64,000 bases of DNA, taken from Hymenobacter yonginensis. GTDB taxonomy: Bacteria; Bacteroidota; Bacteroidia; Cytophagales; Hymenobacteraceae. Under the pieces are notes generated by a model, which worked only from the letters and a program-made list of their open reading frames with translations, did no database searches and was not told where the DNA came from. A program made the translations under genes and the position numbers. Below are positions 8,643 to 16,368 of the stretch, piece by piece; within the stretch, counting starts at the first letter, position 1; each line of letters starts with the position of its first letter. The stretch covers positions 1,178,001 to 1,242,000 of the forward strand of contig NZ_CP115396.1 in the NCBI RefSeq assembly GCF_027625995.1, given 5' to 3'.

Positions 8643-8761
8643 GCCTCATCCCCTAGCCCCCTCTCCTGCAGAGAGGGGGAACTAGCTCTAGTAAAATATG
8701 GTGCTAACAAGCTAAAAAATAGTCCCCCCTCTCTGCAGGAGAGGGGGCTAGGGGGTGAGGC
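8643..8761. repeat. 41-bp-arm inverted repeat between gldF and gldG
   Basis: The arms at 8643-8683 and 8721-8761 are complementary with two mismatches; the core reads CCTAGCCCCCTCTCCTGC. The spacer is 37 bp and AT-rich. It starts 10 bp after the gldF stop and ends 12 bp before gldG. Confidence 0.88.
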
Positions 8762-8773
8762 CCCCGACAGAAC

Positions 8774-10486
8774 ATGCCCGAAACACAATCCACCGCGCCC
8801 ATCCAAACCCGCAAACGCCGCGACCTGACCCGCTTTCTGCTGGTCATCGGCCTGCTGCTGCTGTTCAATTTTCTGGGCCAGCAGTTCTTTTTCCGGCTCG
8901 ATCTGACGGAGGAGAAGCGCTACACCATGGCGGAGGCCACCAAGGAGCTGCTGCAGAAGCTGCCGCAGCCCGTCACCGTGACGGTGTACCTCGACGGCGA
9001 CTTCCCGCCGTCGTTCCGGCGCCTGCAGCAGGCCGTGCGCGAAACCCTCAACGAAATGCAGGTCTATGGCGGCCAGAACCTGCACTATGTGTTCATCGAC
9101 CCCTCGGCGGCCGGCACCGAGCAGGCCCGTAACGCCTATTACGCCACGCTGCTCAAGAAAGGACTGCGCCCCACCAACCTCGGGGCCAACGAAAACGGTA
9201 AGCGGGTCGAGAAAATCATCTTCCCCTGGGCTACCGTATCGGCCGGGGGCAAGGAGCAGCAGGTGCTGTTGCTGCGCGGCAACCAGGCCGCCCCGGCCGA
9301 CGTGCGCCTCAACCAGAGCATCGAAGGGCTGGAGTACGAAATGGCCAGCGCCATCCGCCGGGTGGTGCCCGGCCAGCGCAAGCGCATCGGGGTGGTGGAA
9401 GGACACGGCGAGCTAAACAACGCCGAAGCCGGCGACCTGATTGGCTCGCTCAGCCAGTTCTACGACGTGTTCCGGGTGAACCTCGCCCAGACTCGCCCCC
9501 AGGATTTGCGCACGCTCAGCGCTTTGGTGGTGGCCAAGCCCGCCGGCACGTTCTCGGAGCCCGAGAAGTTCAAGCTCGACCAGTTCGTCACGCACGGCGG
9601 CAACGCGCTGTTTTTCGTGGATGCCATGCGCGTGAACCTCGACAGCGCCAGCCGCGGCGGCATGCTCTCGTTCCCGATCCAGACCAACCTCGACGACCTG
9701 CTGTTCAAGTACGGCGTGCGCGTCAACCCCGACCTGCTGCTCGACCTCAACTCCGGCGTCATCCCGCTCGTGACCGGCATGATGGGCAACAAGCCCAAAG
9801 TGGAGCCCATGCCGTGGCAGTTCTACCCGCTCATCAACAACTTCAGCCAGCACCCCATCACCCGCAACCTCGACGCGGTGTACACCAAGTTTGTGAGCAG
9901 CATCGACACGGTGAAGGCCGTCGGGATTCGTAAGACGCCGCTGCTGTTCACCTCGCGCTACACCCGCGTGCTGCCCTCGCCGGTGCCCGTCAACCTCAAC
10001 GACGCCCGCCTGGAGCCCAACCGCCAGCTCTACACCTCGCAGTTCAAGCCCGTTGGCTACCTGCTCGAAGGCCAGTTTCGCTCGCTCTACGCCAACCGCG
10101 CCGAGCCCGGCACGGCCCGCTTCCAGCCTGCCACCAGCCCCCAGGACCGCCCCGCCAAAGTGCTGGTGCTCTCCGACGGCGACTTCGTGCGCAACGACGT
10201 GGACCCCAAAACCGGCCGCCCCTTGCGCCTGGGCTTCGACCGCCTCGCCGCCACCGAATTCGCCAACCGCGAGCTAGTGCTCAACGCCGTCGACTACATG
10301 CTCGATGAAAGCAACCTGATATCGGTGCGCGGCAAGCAAATCACGCTCCGGCCCCTCGACAAGCTGCGCGTGGCCGAGGAGCGCCGCCAGTGGCAGCTGC
10401 TGAATCTGGTGGCCCCGCTGCTGCTGCTAGGCGTGTTTGGCGCCGTGCGGGCTTGGCGCCGGAAGCGGCGGTATGCACGGTTTTAA
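8774..10486 (+). CDS. gldG: Gliding motility-associated ABC transporter substrate-binding protein GldG
   Basis: A 570-residue protein with an N-terminal membrane anchor (FLLVIGLLLLFNFLGQQFFF, about residues 22-41), a large periplasmic region and a C-terminal anchor (LNLVAPLLLLGVFGAVRAW). Family hallmarks are RLDLTEEKRYTMAEATKELL, VTVYLDGDFPPSFRRLQQ, LNQSIEGLEYEMASAIRR and GVVEGHGELN, plus DGDFVRNDVDPKTGRPL near the end. It closes the gldA-gldF-gldG set. Length and domain order agree with GldG from other Cytophagales. Confidence 0.94.
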   Translation: MPETQSTAPIQTRKRRDLTRFLLVIGLLLLFNFLGQQFFFRLDLTEEKRYTMAEATKELLQKLPQPVTVTVYLDGDFPPSFRRLQQAVRETLNEMQVYGGQNLHYVFIDPSAAGTEQARNAYYATLLKKGLRPTNLGANENGKRVEKIIFPWATVSAGGKEQQVLLLRGNQAAPADVRLNQSIEGLEYEMASAIRRVVPGQRKRIGVVEGHGELNNAEAGDLIGSLSQFYDVFRVNLAQTRPQDLRTLSALVVAKPAGTFSEPEKFKLDQFVTHGGNALFFVDAMRVNLDSASRGGMLSFPIQTNLDDLLFKYGVRVNPDLLLDLNSGVIPLVTGMMGNKPKVEPMPWQFYPLINNFSQHPITRNLDAVYTKFVSSIDTVKAVGIRKTPLLFTSRYTRVLPSPVPVNLNDARLEPNRQLYTSQFKPVGYLLEGQFRSLYANRAEPGTARFQPATSPQDRPAKVLVLSDGDFVRNDVDPKTGRPLRLGFDRLAATEFANRELVLNAVDYMLDESNLISVRGKQITLRPLDKLRVAEERRQWQLLNLVAPLLLLGVFGAVRAWRRKRRYARF

Positions 10487-10513
10487 AGCATTATCTGATA
10501 ATGAGGCATTGCC

Positions 10514-10759
10514 GTGGAGGAATTACTCACGCTTTTATTTGAAGGCCTGATCGAGAGTGTATTCAGCGTTATCGTACTCTCCGTCATTGGCTTTCTATAC
10601 CTGTATCTGCGACATCGGAACCGGATGAAGGTGCGGCGTGCCCTAGTAAAGGAGTACGATAGCAGCTACGCCAATGCCGGTCAGGTAGTGGTATTGAATA
10701 CAGTAGCAGCCCTCGGAATTCTATTGGTGCTGGGTTTGCTGTGCGCCCTTGTCTTGTAG
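10514..10759 (+). CDS. Small hypothetical membrane protein
   Basis: 81 residues from a GTG at 10514, 27 bp after gldG. It has two membrane segments (SVFSVIVLSVIGFLYLYL and VLNTVAALGILLVLGLLCAL) around a basic cytoplasmic-looking loop, RHRNRMKVRRALVKEYDSS. I do not recognise the family. The position suggests transcription with gldG, but no functional link can be shown. Confidence 0.6.
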   Translation: MEELLTLLFEGLIESVFSVIVLSVIGFLYLYLRHRNRMKVRRALVKEYDSSYANAGQVVVLNTVAALGILLVLGLLCALVL

Positions 10760-10871
10760 AGATTTTGCGGACTGGCTAAGGGATTTTTTCCCCTGTCGCA
10801 ATAGTCGGACATACGATCAGCGAACTACACGCCAACCGGTTTTTGCACTAGAAAACCCCGCCCCGGTTTCC

Positions 10872-10879
10872 TATCTTTG
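10872..10879 (+). promoter_or_regulatory. Promoter -7 box of dnaN
   Basis: TATCTTTG matches TAnnTTTG exactly and lies 36 bp before the dnaN start. The nearest TTG (10843-10845) is 26 bp away, longer than usual. Confidence 0.65.
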
Positions 10880-10915
10880 TCTCCCTTCCAAAAACACTCC
10901 CGAACCCCATCCTTT

Positions 10916-12040
10916 ATGAAGTTCATCGTCTCGTCTTCCGCCCTGCTCAAGCAGCTTCAGAGCATCAACGGCGTGGTCACGAACAACCCTGTGGTGCCGA
11001 TTCTGGAGAACTTCCTCTTTGAAATCGAAGACGGCAAGCTGACGATTACAGCCTCCGATCTGGAAACGAGCATGATGACCGAGCTGCCCGTGGAAGCGCG
11101 CGAAAGTGGCCGCATTGCCGCGCCCGCCCGCATCCTGCTCGACACCCTGAAAAACCTGCCCGACCAGCCCGTGACCTTTACCCTGGACGAGGAAACCTAC
11201 AGCATCGAAATTGCCAGCTCCAACGGCCGCTACAAGCTGGCCGGCGAAAACGCTACGGACTTCCCTCGCGTGCCCGTCGTGAAAGGCTCTACGCCGGTGG
11301 AAATCCCGTCGTCGTCGCTGAGCCGCGCCATCAACAAGACCATCTTCGCCGTTAGCACCGACGAGCTGCGCCCAGCCATGACCGGCATTCTGGTGCAGCT
11401 GGCCGACAACCAGGTAACCTTCGTGGCCACCGACGGCCACCGCTTGCTGCGCTACCGCCGCTCCGACGTGGGCGCCGGCCAGACCGCCAACCTCATCATC
11501 CCGCGCAAAGCCTTCAACCTGCTGAAAGGCGCGCTGCCCTCCGAGGCTACGCCGGTGCGCGTGGAGTTCAACAACTCCAACGCCTTTTTCAGCTTCAACC
11601 AGATGCGCCTCGTGTGCCGCCTGATTGATGAGCGCTACCCCGACTACGAAAACGTCATTCCGGTCAGCAACCCCAACAAGCTCATCATCAGCCGCCAGGA
11701 GCTGCTGAACTCGGTGAAGCGCATCAGCATCTACTCCAACAAAACCACCCACCAGGTGCGCCTGCGCCTGGCCGGCTCCGAGCTGACCGTATCGGCCGAA
11801 GACCTCGACTTCTCGAACGAAGCCAACGAAAAGCTGGCCTGCCAGTACGACGGTGAGGACATGGAAATCGGCTTCAACGCCAAGTTCCTGCAAGAAATGC
11901 TCAGCAACATCGACTCCGAGGAAATCACGCTGGAGCTGAGCACGCCCAACCGCGCCGGCCTGCTCATGCCCACCCTCGCCGACGACAACGAAAGCATCCT
12001 GATGCTGGTGATGCCAGTGATGCTGAACAACTACGTTTAA
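10916..12040 (+). CDS. dnaN: DNA polymerase III sliding clamp, beta subunit
   Basis: A 374-residue ring-clamp subunit that tethers the replicative polymerase to DNA. Start at ATG 10916 (MKFIVSSSALLKQLQSING); the frame extends upstream into the promoter and that part is not coding. Three clamp domains are evident, with VVPILENFLFEIEDGKLTI, RPAMTGILVQL plus TFVATDGHRLLRYR, and a C-terminal LMLVMPVMLNNYV ending. It has its own promoter and is followed by gldC after a 38-bp-arm inverted repeat. There is no dnaA or recF nearby, as is common in Bacteroidota. Confidence 0.97.
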   Translation: MKFIVSSSALLKQLQSINGVVTNNPVVPILENFLFEIEDGKLTITASDLETSMMTELPVEARESGRIAAPARILLDTLKNLPDQPVTFTLDEETYSIEIASSNGRYKLAGENATDFPRVPVVKGSTPVEIPSSSLSRAINKTIFAVSTDELRPAMTGILVQLADNQVTFVATDGHRLLRYRRSDVGAGQTANLIIPRKAFNLLKGALPSEATPVRVEFNNSNAFFSFNQMRLVCRLIDERYPDYENVIPVSNPNKLIISRQELLNSVKRISIYSNKTTHQVRLRLAGSELTVSAEDLDFSNEANEKLACQYDGEDMEIGFNAKFLQEMLSNIDSEEITLELSTPNRAGLLMPTLADDNESILMLVMPVMLNNYV

Positions 12041-12055
12041 CTTTTGCACTACTTC

Positions 12056-12159
12056 AGCACGTCATGCAGAGCGGAGCGAAGCATCTCGCCAGTATAGTAA
12101 TTCACTAAATGAGTTTACTGCACTGGCGAGATGCTTCGCTCCGCTCTGCATGACGTGCT
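12056..12159. repeat. Perfect 38-bp inverted repeat between dnaN and gldC
   Basis: The arms 12056-12093 and 12122-12159 are exactly complementary, with a 28-bp AT-rich spacer. The core reads CATGCAGAGCGGAGCGAAGC. The element begins 15 bp after the dnaN stop and ends 18 bp before gldC. Confidence 0.92.
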
Positions 12160-12177
12160 TTTTCACCTTCTGAACCC

Positions 12178-12516
12178 ATGAAGAAATCCGAAATCCGCTT
12201 CAGCATTGCCCTCGACGACCAGAAAGTTCCGGAGGCCATCAGCTGGTCGGCCACTGACGCGGGCCCCGATATTCACTTTGCCAAAGCCATCAACATTGCC
12301 ATCTGGGACCGGGACCAGGACGGCACCATGAAAATTGACCTCTGGACCAAGGACATGCCCGTGGATGCTATGAAGTATTTCGTGGTCGATAACATCGGCG
12401 CCATGGCCGAAACCATCATGACGGCCACCAACGACGTGGTAATGGCCACCAAGATGCGCGACCTGTGCCGCGCCCTCACCGACCACATCGACGAAGAAAA
12501 CAAAAAGCAGAAGTAA
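12178..12516 (+). CDS. gldC: Gliding motility protein GldC
   Basis: A 112-residue soluble protein. It matches the GldC pattern: SEIRFSIALDDQKVPEAISWSA, DIHFAKAINIAIWDRDQDGTM, KIDLWTKDMPVDAMKYF and ending in LTDHIDEENKKQK. In F. johnsoniae loss of GldC only partly impairs gliding, and its biochemical role is unknown. There is no signal peptide, so a cytoplasmic location is expected. It is followed directly by a strong bidirectional terminator. The gene lies about 1.7 kb from gldG, separated by dnaN. Confidence 0.92.
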   Translation: MKKSEIRFSIALDDQKVPEAISWSATDAGPDIHFAKAINIAIWDRDQDGTMKIDLWTKDMPVDAMKYFVVDNIGAMAETIMTATNDVVMATKMRDLCRALTDHIDEENKKQK

Positions 12517-12530
12517 GGCTCCCAGCCCGC

Positions 12531-12570
12531 AAAAAAGCCCCGCTCAGCAACTGCTAAGCGGGGCTTTTTT
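12531..12570. terminator. Bidirectional intrinsic terminator
   Basis: AAAAAAGCCCCGCT (12531-12544) pairs with AGCGGGGCTTTTTT (12557-12570). It serves gldC on the plus strand and the convergent small secreted protein on the minus strand. Confidence 0.92.
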
Positions 12571-12584
12571 GTGAGAATAAACTA

Positions 12585-13097
12585 CTAGCGGGTGGTACTG
12601 GCCGGCTTGCGGGCCGGGGCAATCACGGCGCCACTGGAAGCGGGGGACGGGTTTTGCACCGAGTTTACGAAGTCGGAGTTGACATTGCCGGAACGCGAGG
12701 CGTAGTCTTTGTCATACTTGTAATACGCCGAACGGGAGCCGTAGTAGTTGCTGTACTGGTCGTTGGAAAGCACAGCCTGTAGCTCCCGGTCGCGCTCCTT
12801 GCACACGGCGCCGCACTGCTCGTCAATGAGCTTGGGGTTGCCGGCGTTGCGCTGCTCAATGGCAGCCATCTTGGCAATCTTGTCTTCGTTGATGGCGCGC
12901 AGGCGGGTGGCTTGGTAGCCGTTGAGGCGCAGCTCGCGAGCCATCTGGTCGGAGAGGCGGGCGGCGCGCACCTGCACCGGCGTCAGGCGCGGCGACGACT
13001 GGGTTTTATCTTTAGGAGCCAGGGCCGGCTTTTGCTGGGCCTGCGAGCCGAGCGTGGCGACCAGCAGCAGGGCAGCAGTAGCAAGTTGGTTTCTCAT
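12585..13097 (-). CDS. Secreted hypothetical protein, Spy/CpxP-like
   Basis: 170 residues with a signal peptide (QLATAALLLVATLGSQAQQ). The mature part is helical and charged: LTPVQVRAARLSDQMARELRLNGYQATRLRAI, then a KERDRELQAVLSNDQY motif. This layout, a helix, a turn and 'L..VLs.eQy', is that of Spy-like periplasmic proteins (DUF4890-type) common in Bacteroidota. The C-terminus is Ser/Ala/Pro-rich. There are two Cys residues (CGAVC) in the central region. Family placement is tentative and the function unknown. Confidence 0.65.
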   Translation of the reverse strand: MRNQLATAALLLVATLGSQAQQKPALAPKDKTQSSPRLTPVQVRAARLSDQMARELRLNGYQATRLRAINEDKIAKMAAIEQRNAGNPKLIDEQCGAVCKERDRELQAVLSNDQYSNYYGSRSAYYKYDKDYASRSGNVNSDFVNSVQNPSPASSGAVIAPARKPASTTR

Positions 13098-13215
13098 GGT
13101 AGACTTATCGTTGATCGTTCGAAAATCGGGAAAACCAGCGAAGCCAGAGGGAGAATCGGCAGCCAGTTGCTTCCTCCCTAACGAAAAACTGTGCCAAGGA
13201 GTTTATACCGAAAGC

Positions 13216-13262
13216 AAAAAGGCGTTTTGCTAAGCCTATATACAGCCTCAGCAAAACGCCTT
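13216..13262 (-). terminator. Intrinsic terminator after dcd
   Basis: AAGGCGTTTTGCT (13219-13231) pairs with AGCAAAACGCCTT (13250-13262). Read on the minus strand the hairpin is followed by a T run. It is 21 bp beyond the dcd stop. Confidence 0.85.
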
Positions 13263-13282
13263 ACGGCCAGGGTTCTGCTACG

Positions 13283-13819
13283 CTAGAACCGGTTTTTCCA
13301 CATCATCGACTCCACTGGCTTCACGGTCCGCTCGTTGTACTTGGCGTTGGGCTTGCGGTTGTAGAACGTCTCTACATCGCCTTGCACGCTGAAGTAAATC
13401 AGCTGGCCCACGGGCATCAGGTAGTACACGCGCACCGGCATCGACACGCTGATTTCCAGGGTCCAGGTGTTGCAGAAGCCGATGTCGCCTTTGCCGGCGG
13501 TGGCGTGGATGTCGATGCCGAGGCGGCCGACGCTGCTCTTGCCCTCCAGAAACGGCACATGGGCGTGGCTCTCGGTGTATTCCTCCGTAACGCCCAAGTA
13601 CAGCACGCCGGGCTGCAGCACAAAGCCTTCCTCCGGGATTTCGAATACGTCGATTTCGTTGTGCTTGCGGGCGTCCAGCACCTTGTCGCGGTAGGTGGCT
13701 AGGTAGCGGCCCAGGTGCACGTCGTAGGAATTGGTGCCGAGGCAGCTCCGGTCGTAAGGTTCGATGACGATGTTGCCGCGCTCAATCTCGGCGAGAATCT
13801 GCTGGTCGGTCAGGATCAT
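13283..13819 (-). CDS. dcd: dCTP deaminase
   Basis: A 178-residue enzyme that deaminates dCTP to dUTP (or, in bifunctional forms, dUMP) for thymidylate synthesis. Recognisable motifs are MILTDQQILAEIERG, TNSYDVHLG, the core FLEGKSSVGRLGIDIHATAG with the catalytic Glu in the following NTWTLEIS region, and PVGQLIYF. Length is normal. It is followed by a clear terminator, and its upstream region is an AT-rich inverted repeat. No deoxynucleotide genes sit beside it. Confidence 0.95.
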   Translation of the reverse strand: MILTDQQILAEIERGNIVIEPYDRSCLGTNSYDVHLGRYLATYRDKVLDARKHNEIDVFEIPEEGFVLQPGVLYLGVTEEYTESHAHVPFLEGKSSVGRLGIDIHATAGKGDIGFCNTWTLEISVSMPVRVYYLMPVGQLIYFSVQGDVETFYNRKPNAKYNERTVKPVESMMWKNRF

Positions 13820-13826
13820 GTAGGGG

Positions 13827-13948
13827 GTGAATTAGCAATTAGGAATTAGCAAGTAAGAATTAGCGATAATGAGTTGGCGTTGACGTGAGGCGAAAAAGCC
13901 ACCCATTCAGCACACTTACTCATTACTAATTCTCAATTACTAATTATA
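13827..13948. repeat. AT-rich inverted repeat with AATTAG words
   Basis: The left arm (about 13827-13875) has AATTAG four times; the right arm (about 13911-13948) holds CTAATT words in inverse order. The right arm contains the stop codon of the gene at 13944. Confidence 0.75.
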
Positions 13949-14795
13949 CCTCTTCCTCGTCGTAGCGGTCTTTGGGCAAGGCGTTGGAGCGGGAGCGGGG
14001 TTTGGTGGGCTGCTGCTCCAACTCCTCGGCTAGGCCATCGAGGCGGGCGCGCAGGTCGGGCAGCACGCTGGTTACGAGCAGCAGCAGCAGCAGCGTGGAG
14101 GTGGCCGCCAGCAGCAGCGTCAGGTAGTCGAGCCAGTCGTGGCGCACGGGCACGTCGAGGGGGCGGGGGCCGGTGCTGACGGAAGTAGTGACCGTGGTGA
14201 GCGGCGCTTCGGGCTGCGGCGACGGGTCTTCGGTAGCGGCCGAGGTGGTGGCTGGCGCATCGACATCCGCAGGCGGCACGGCCGCACCATCAGCCGACAG
14301 CTCTTCTGGCACAGGGTCTTCGGAGGCGTTGAAACGGGCGGCGCCCTGAGAAATCACGCGCTGCAGCGCCCGGATGAGGGCTACCCGCTCGTCGCGGGGC
14401 AAGACCCGAATGAAAAACTCGAAGTTCTTGTCTACCAGTATGCTGCCCAACTGCTTTTCAAACTCGGCCAGATCGGTGCGGCCTTTGCCGAAGCGGCTTT
14501 TGTAGCGCTCCGATACGCCATTGTAGTTCTGAAACAGCGTCTGCAGGTCGGTGCGGCCGTTGAAGTCGGTGAAGTCGCGGCGGGCCTTGGCCGTGCGCAT
14601 GGAAGCCGGGAACTTGCGCCGCGTAAACGACTTGTCGTACACGGTTTCCATGGTGCGGAAGTTGAGCTCGTCTACGGTGCGGTCGAAAAGCTGCTTGTTG
14701 GCGGCGGCCGGGGTGCTGTTCTGGGCCGGCAGCGCAACCGGCACGGCTAGCCACAGCAACAGGAAAAGAGGCAGCAACAAACGAAATCGGGACAT
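13944..14795 (-). CDS. Hypothetical protein, signal peptide and C-terminal membrane anchor
   Basis: A 283-residue protein I cannot place in a family. A signal peptide (LLLPLFLLLWLAVPVALPAQ) leads to a folded region of about 120 residues (LFDRTVDELNFRTMETVYDKSF, FNGRTDLQTLFQNYNGV, FEFFIRVLPRDERVALIRALQR). A Pro/Ala/Thr-rich stretch follows, then a membrane span near residues 220-245 (YLTLLLAATSTLLLLLLVTSVL) and an acidic/basic tail ending DRYDEEEV. The topology suggests a periplasmic domain tethered to the inner membrane. The stop codon lies inside a repeat arm. Confidence 0.6.
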   Translation of the reverse strand: MSRFRLLLPLFLLLWLAVPVALPAQNSTPAAANKQLFDRTVDELNFRTMETVYDKSFTRRKFPASMRTAKARRDFTDFNGRTDLQTLFQNYNGVSERYKSRFGKGRTDLAEFEKQLGSILVDKNFEFFIRVLPRDERVALIRALQRVISQGAARFNASEDPVPEELSADGAAVPPADVDAPATTSAATEDPSPQPEAPLTTVTTSVSTGPRPLDVPVRHDWLDYLTLLLAATSTLLLLLLVTSVLPDLRARLDGLAEELEQQPTKPRSRSNALPKDRYDEEEV

Positions 14796-14876
14796 GGCAG
14801 CGCAAATGGTTACCGCAAAGGTAACACGTTGCCCATACGCTTGCGCGGGTTTTTATCCACCACTGCCAGCAAAGGA

Positions 14877-14907
14877 AAAGCCTCCCCACAGATAGTAGGG
14901 AGGCTTT
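14877..14907 (-). terminator. Intrinsic terminator after hemL
   Basis: AAAGCCTCCC (14877-14886) pairs with GGGAGGCTTT (14898-14907). On the minus strand a T-rich stretch follows. It separates hemL from the membrane-anchored protein gene. Confidence 0.75.
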
Positions 14908-14945
14908 CCGGGTTTCGCATGAATACCTGAGTAGAGAGGCTGGTA

Positions 14946-16268
14946 CTACAGGCCGTGGGCTTCGCGCATGGCTTCGCGGCAGGCCGTGAGGTAGTGGTCC
15001 ACCAGCTCGTCGGTAATGGCGGTGCTCACGAACAGGGCCTCGTACTGCGCCGGCGCCAGGTAGATGCCGCGGTGCAGCATGCCCTGGAAGTAGCGGCCAA
15101 ATGCCTCAGTATCGGAGGTTTTGGCGTCTTCGAGGTTGTGCACCAGCTTGTCGGTGAAGAACACGCTGAACATCGAGCCCACCTGGTTTACAGTGTAGTT
15201 CAGGCCCAGCTCCTGGCAGATCTGGCGGGTGCCGTCGGCGAGGCGGGTGGTGATGCGGTTCAGCTCGTCGTAGAGTTCGGGGTGCTGTTGCAGGTAGGTG
15301 AGCTGGGCAATGCCGGCGGCGGTGGCAATGGGGTTGCCGGAGAGCGTGCCCGCCTGGTATACCTTGCCGGCGGGGGCCACGTTGTCCATGATGTCCTGGC
15401 GGCCGCCGTAGGCGCCCACGGGCATACCGCCGCCAATGATTTTGCCCAGCGTCGTCATGTCGGGCGTGATGCCGTAGAGCTCCTGCGCGCCGCCGCGGGC
15501 CAGGCGGAAGCCGGTCATCACCTCATCAAAGATGAGCACGATGCCGTGCTGGATGCACAGCGCGCGCAGGCCCTGCAGGTAGCCTTCGGCCGGAGCCACT
15601 AGGCCCATGTTGCCTACTACGGGCTCCAGAATCAGGGCTGCAATCTGGCCGTCGTTGGCGGCAATGGCCTGTTCTACGGCGGCCAGGTCGTTGTAGGGCA
15701 CCGTGAGGGTGTCCTGGGCTACGCCGGGCGTCACGCCGGGCGAGTCGGGGGTACCCAGGGTGAGGGCGCCTGAGCCGGCTGCAATTAGGAACGAGTCGCC
15801 GTGGCCGTGGTAGCAGCCTTCAAACTTGAGGATTTTGGTGCGGCCCGTGTAGCCGCGCGCCACCCGGATGGCCGACATGGTGGCCTCGGTGCCGGAGTTC
15901 ACCAGCCGTACTTTCTCGATGCTGGGCACCATCTGCTTGATGAGTTCGGCCATTTCCACCTCGCGGCGGGTAGGCGCGCCAAACGACAGCGAGTTGCCGA
16001 TGGCTCCCTGCACGGCATCCAGCACAATCTGCGGCGCGTGGCCCAAAATCATCGGCCCCCAGGAGTTGATGAAGTCCAGGTAGCGGTTGCCGTCCACGTC
16101 GGTGAGCCAGGCGCCCTGCGCCGACTGCATGAACACGGGGTGCCCGCCCACGGCGCGGAAGGCCCGTACCGGCGAGTTCACGCCACCTGGAATGTGGTCT
16201 TTGGCGCGCGTAAACAGCGCATCAGAAGTGGAAAGGTTGAGGGCAGGGGTGAGGGTAGCTTGCGACAT
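14946..16268 (-). CDS. hemL: Glutamate-1-semialdehyde 2,1-aminomutase
   Basis: This PLP enzyme converts glutamate-1-semialdehyde into 5-aminolevulinate for heme. The 440-residue protein starts MSQATLTPALN at 16268; a longer frame is not conserved. Motifs: PGGVNSPVRAFRAVGG, ATMSAIRVARGYTGR, KFEGCYHGHGDSFL, LIFDEVMTGFR and the PLP lysine in TLGKIIGGGMPVGAYGG. Length equals the family norm. It follows the LpoA-like gene on the same strand, with a 100-bp gap that holds a short hairpin. No other hem gene is nearby. Confidence 0.96.
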   Translation of the reverse strand: MSQATLTPALNLSTSDALFTRAKDHIPGGVNSPVRAFRAVGGHPVFMQSAQGAWLTDVDGNRYLDFINSWGPMILGHAPQIVLDAVQGAIGNSLSFGAPTRREVEMAELIKQMVPSIEKVRLVNSGTEATMSAIRVARGYTGRTKILKFEGCYHGHGDSFLIAAGSGALTLGTPDSPGVTPGVAQDTLTVPYNDLAAVEQAIAANDGQIAALILEPVVGNMGLVAPAEGYLQGLRALCIQHGIVLIFDEVMTGFRLARGGAQELYGITPDMTTLGKIIGGGMPVGAYGGRQDIMDNVAPAGKVYQAGTLSGNPIATAAGIAQLTYLQQHPELYDELNRITTRLADGTRQICQELGLNYTVNQVGSMFSVFFTDKLVHNLEDAKTSDTEAFGRYFQGMLHRGIYLAPAQYEALFVSTAITDELVDHYLTACREAMREAHGL

Positions 16269-16281
16269 AAGGGGTATGTAG

Positions 16282-16301
16282 CGCGAAGCTTTTGCTTCGC
16301 G
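16282..16301. repeat. Second copy of the CGCGAAGC hairpin
   Basis: CGCGAAGC-TTTT-GCTTCGCG, identical to the element at 6820-6839, here flanked by GTAG on one side and GTAGCG on the other. It lies between the LpoA-like gene and hemL. Confidence 0.72.
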
Positions 16302-16368
16302 TAGCGTTGAGTGACAGTTTTCAAACAGGCCAGAAGCTGGCCAAGAGTTTGTGGTTTCAGGTAACAAC

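Noticed and set aside
7895-9406. 503-residue open frame on the minus strand
   Set aside because: It lies antisense to gldF and gldG, which have clear family motifs; the Gln/His/Gly-rich composition is that of a GC-rich shadow frame.
10871-12049. 392-residue open frame on the minus strand
   Set aside because: Fully antisense to dnaN; composition is typical of reverse-strand shadows (His, Gln, Val, Gly runs).
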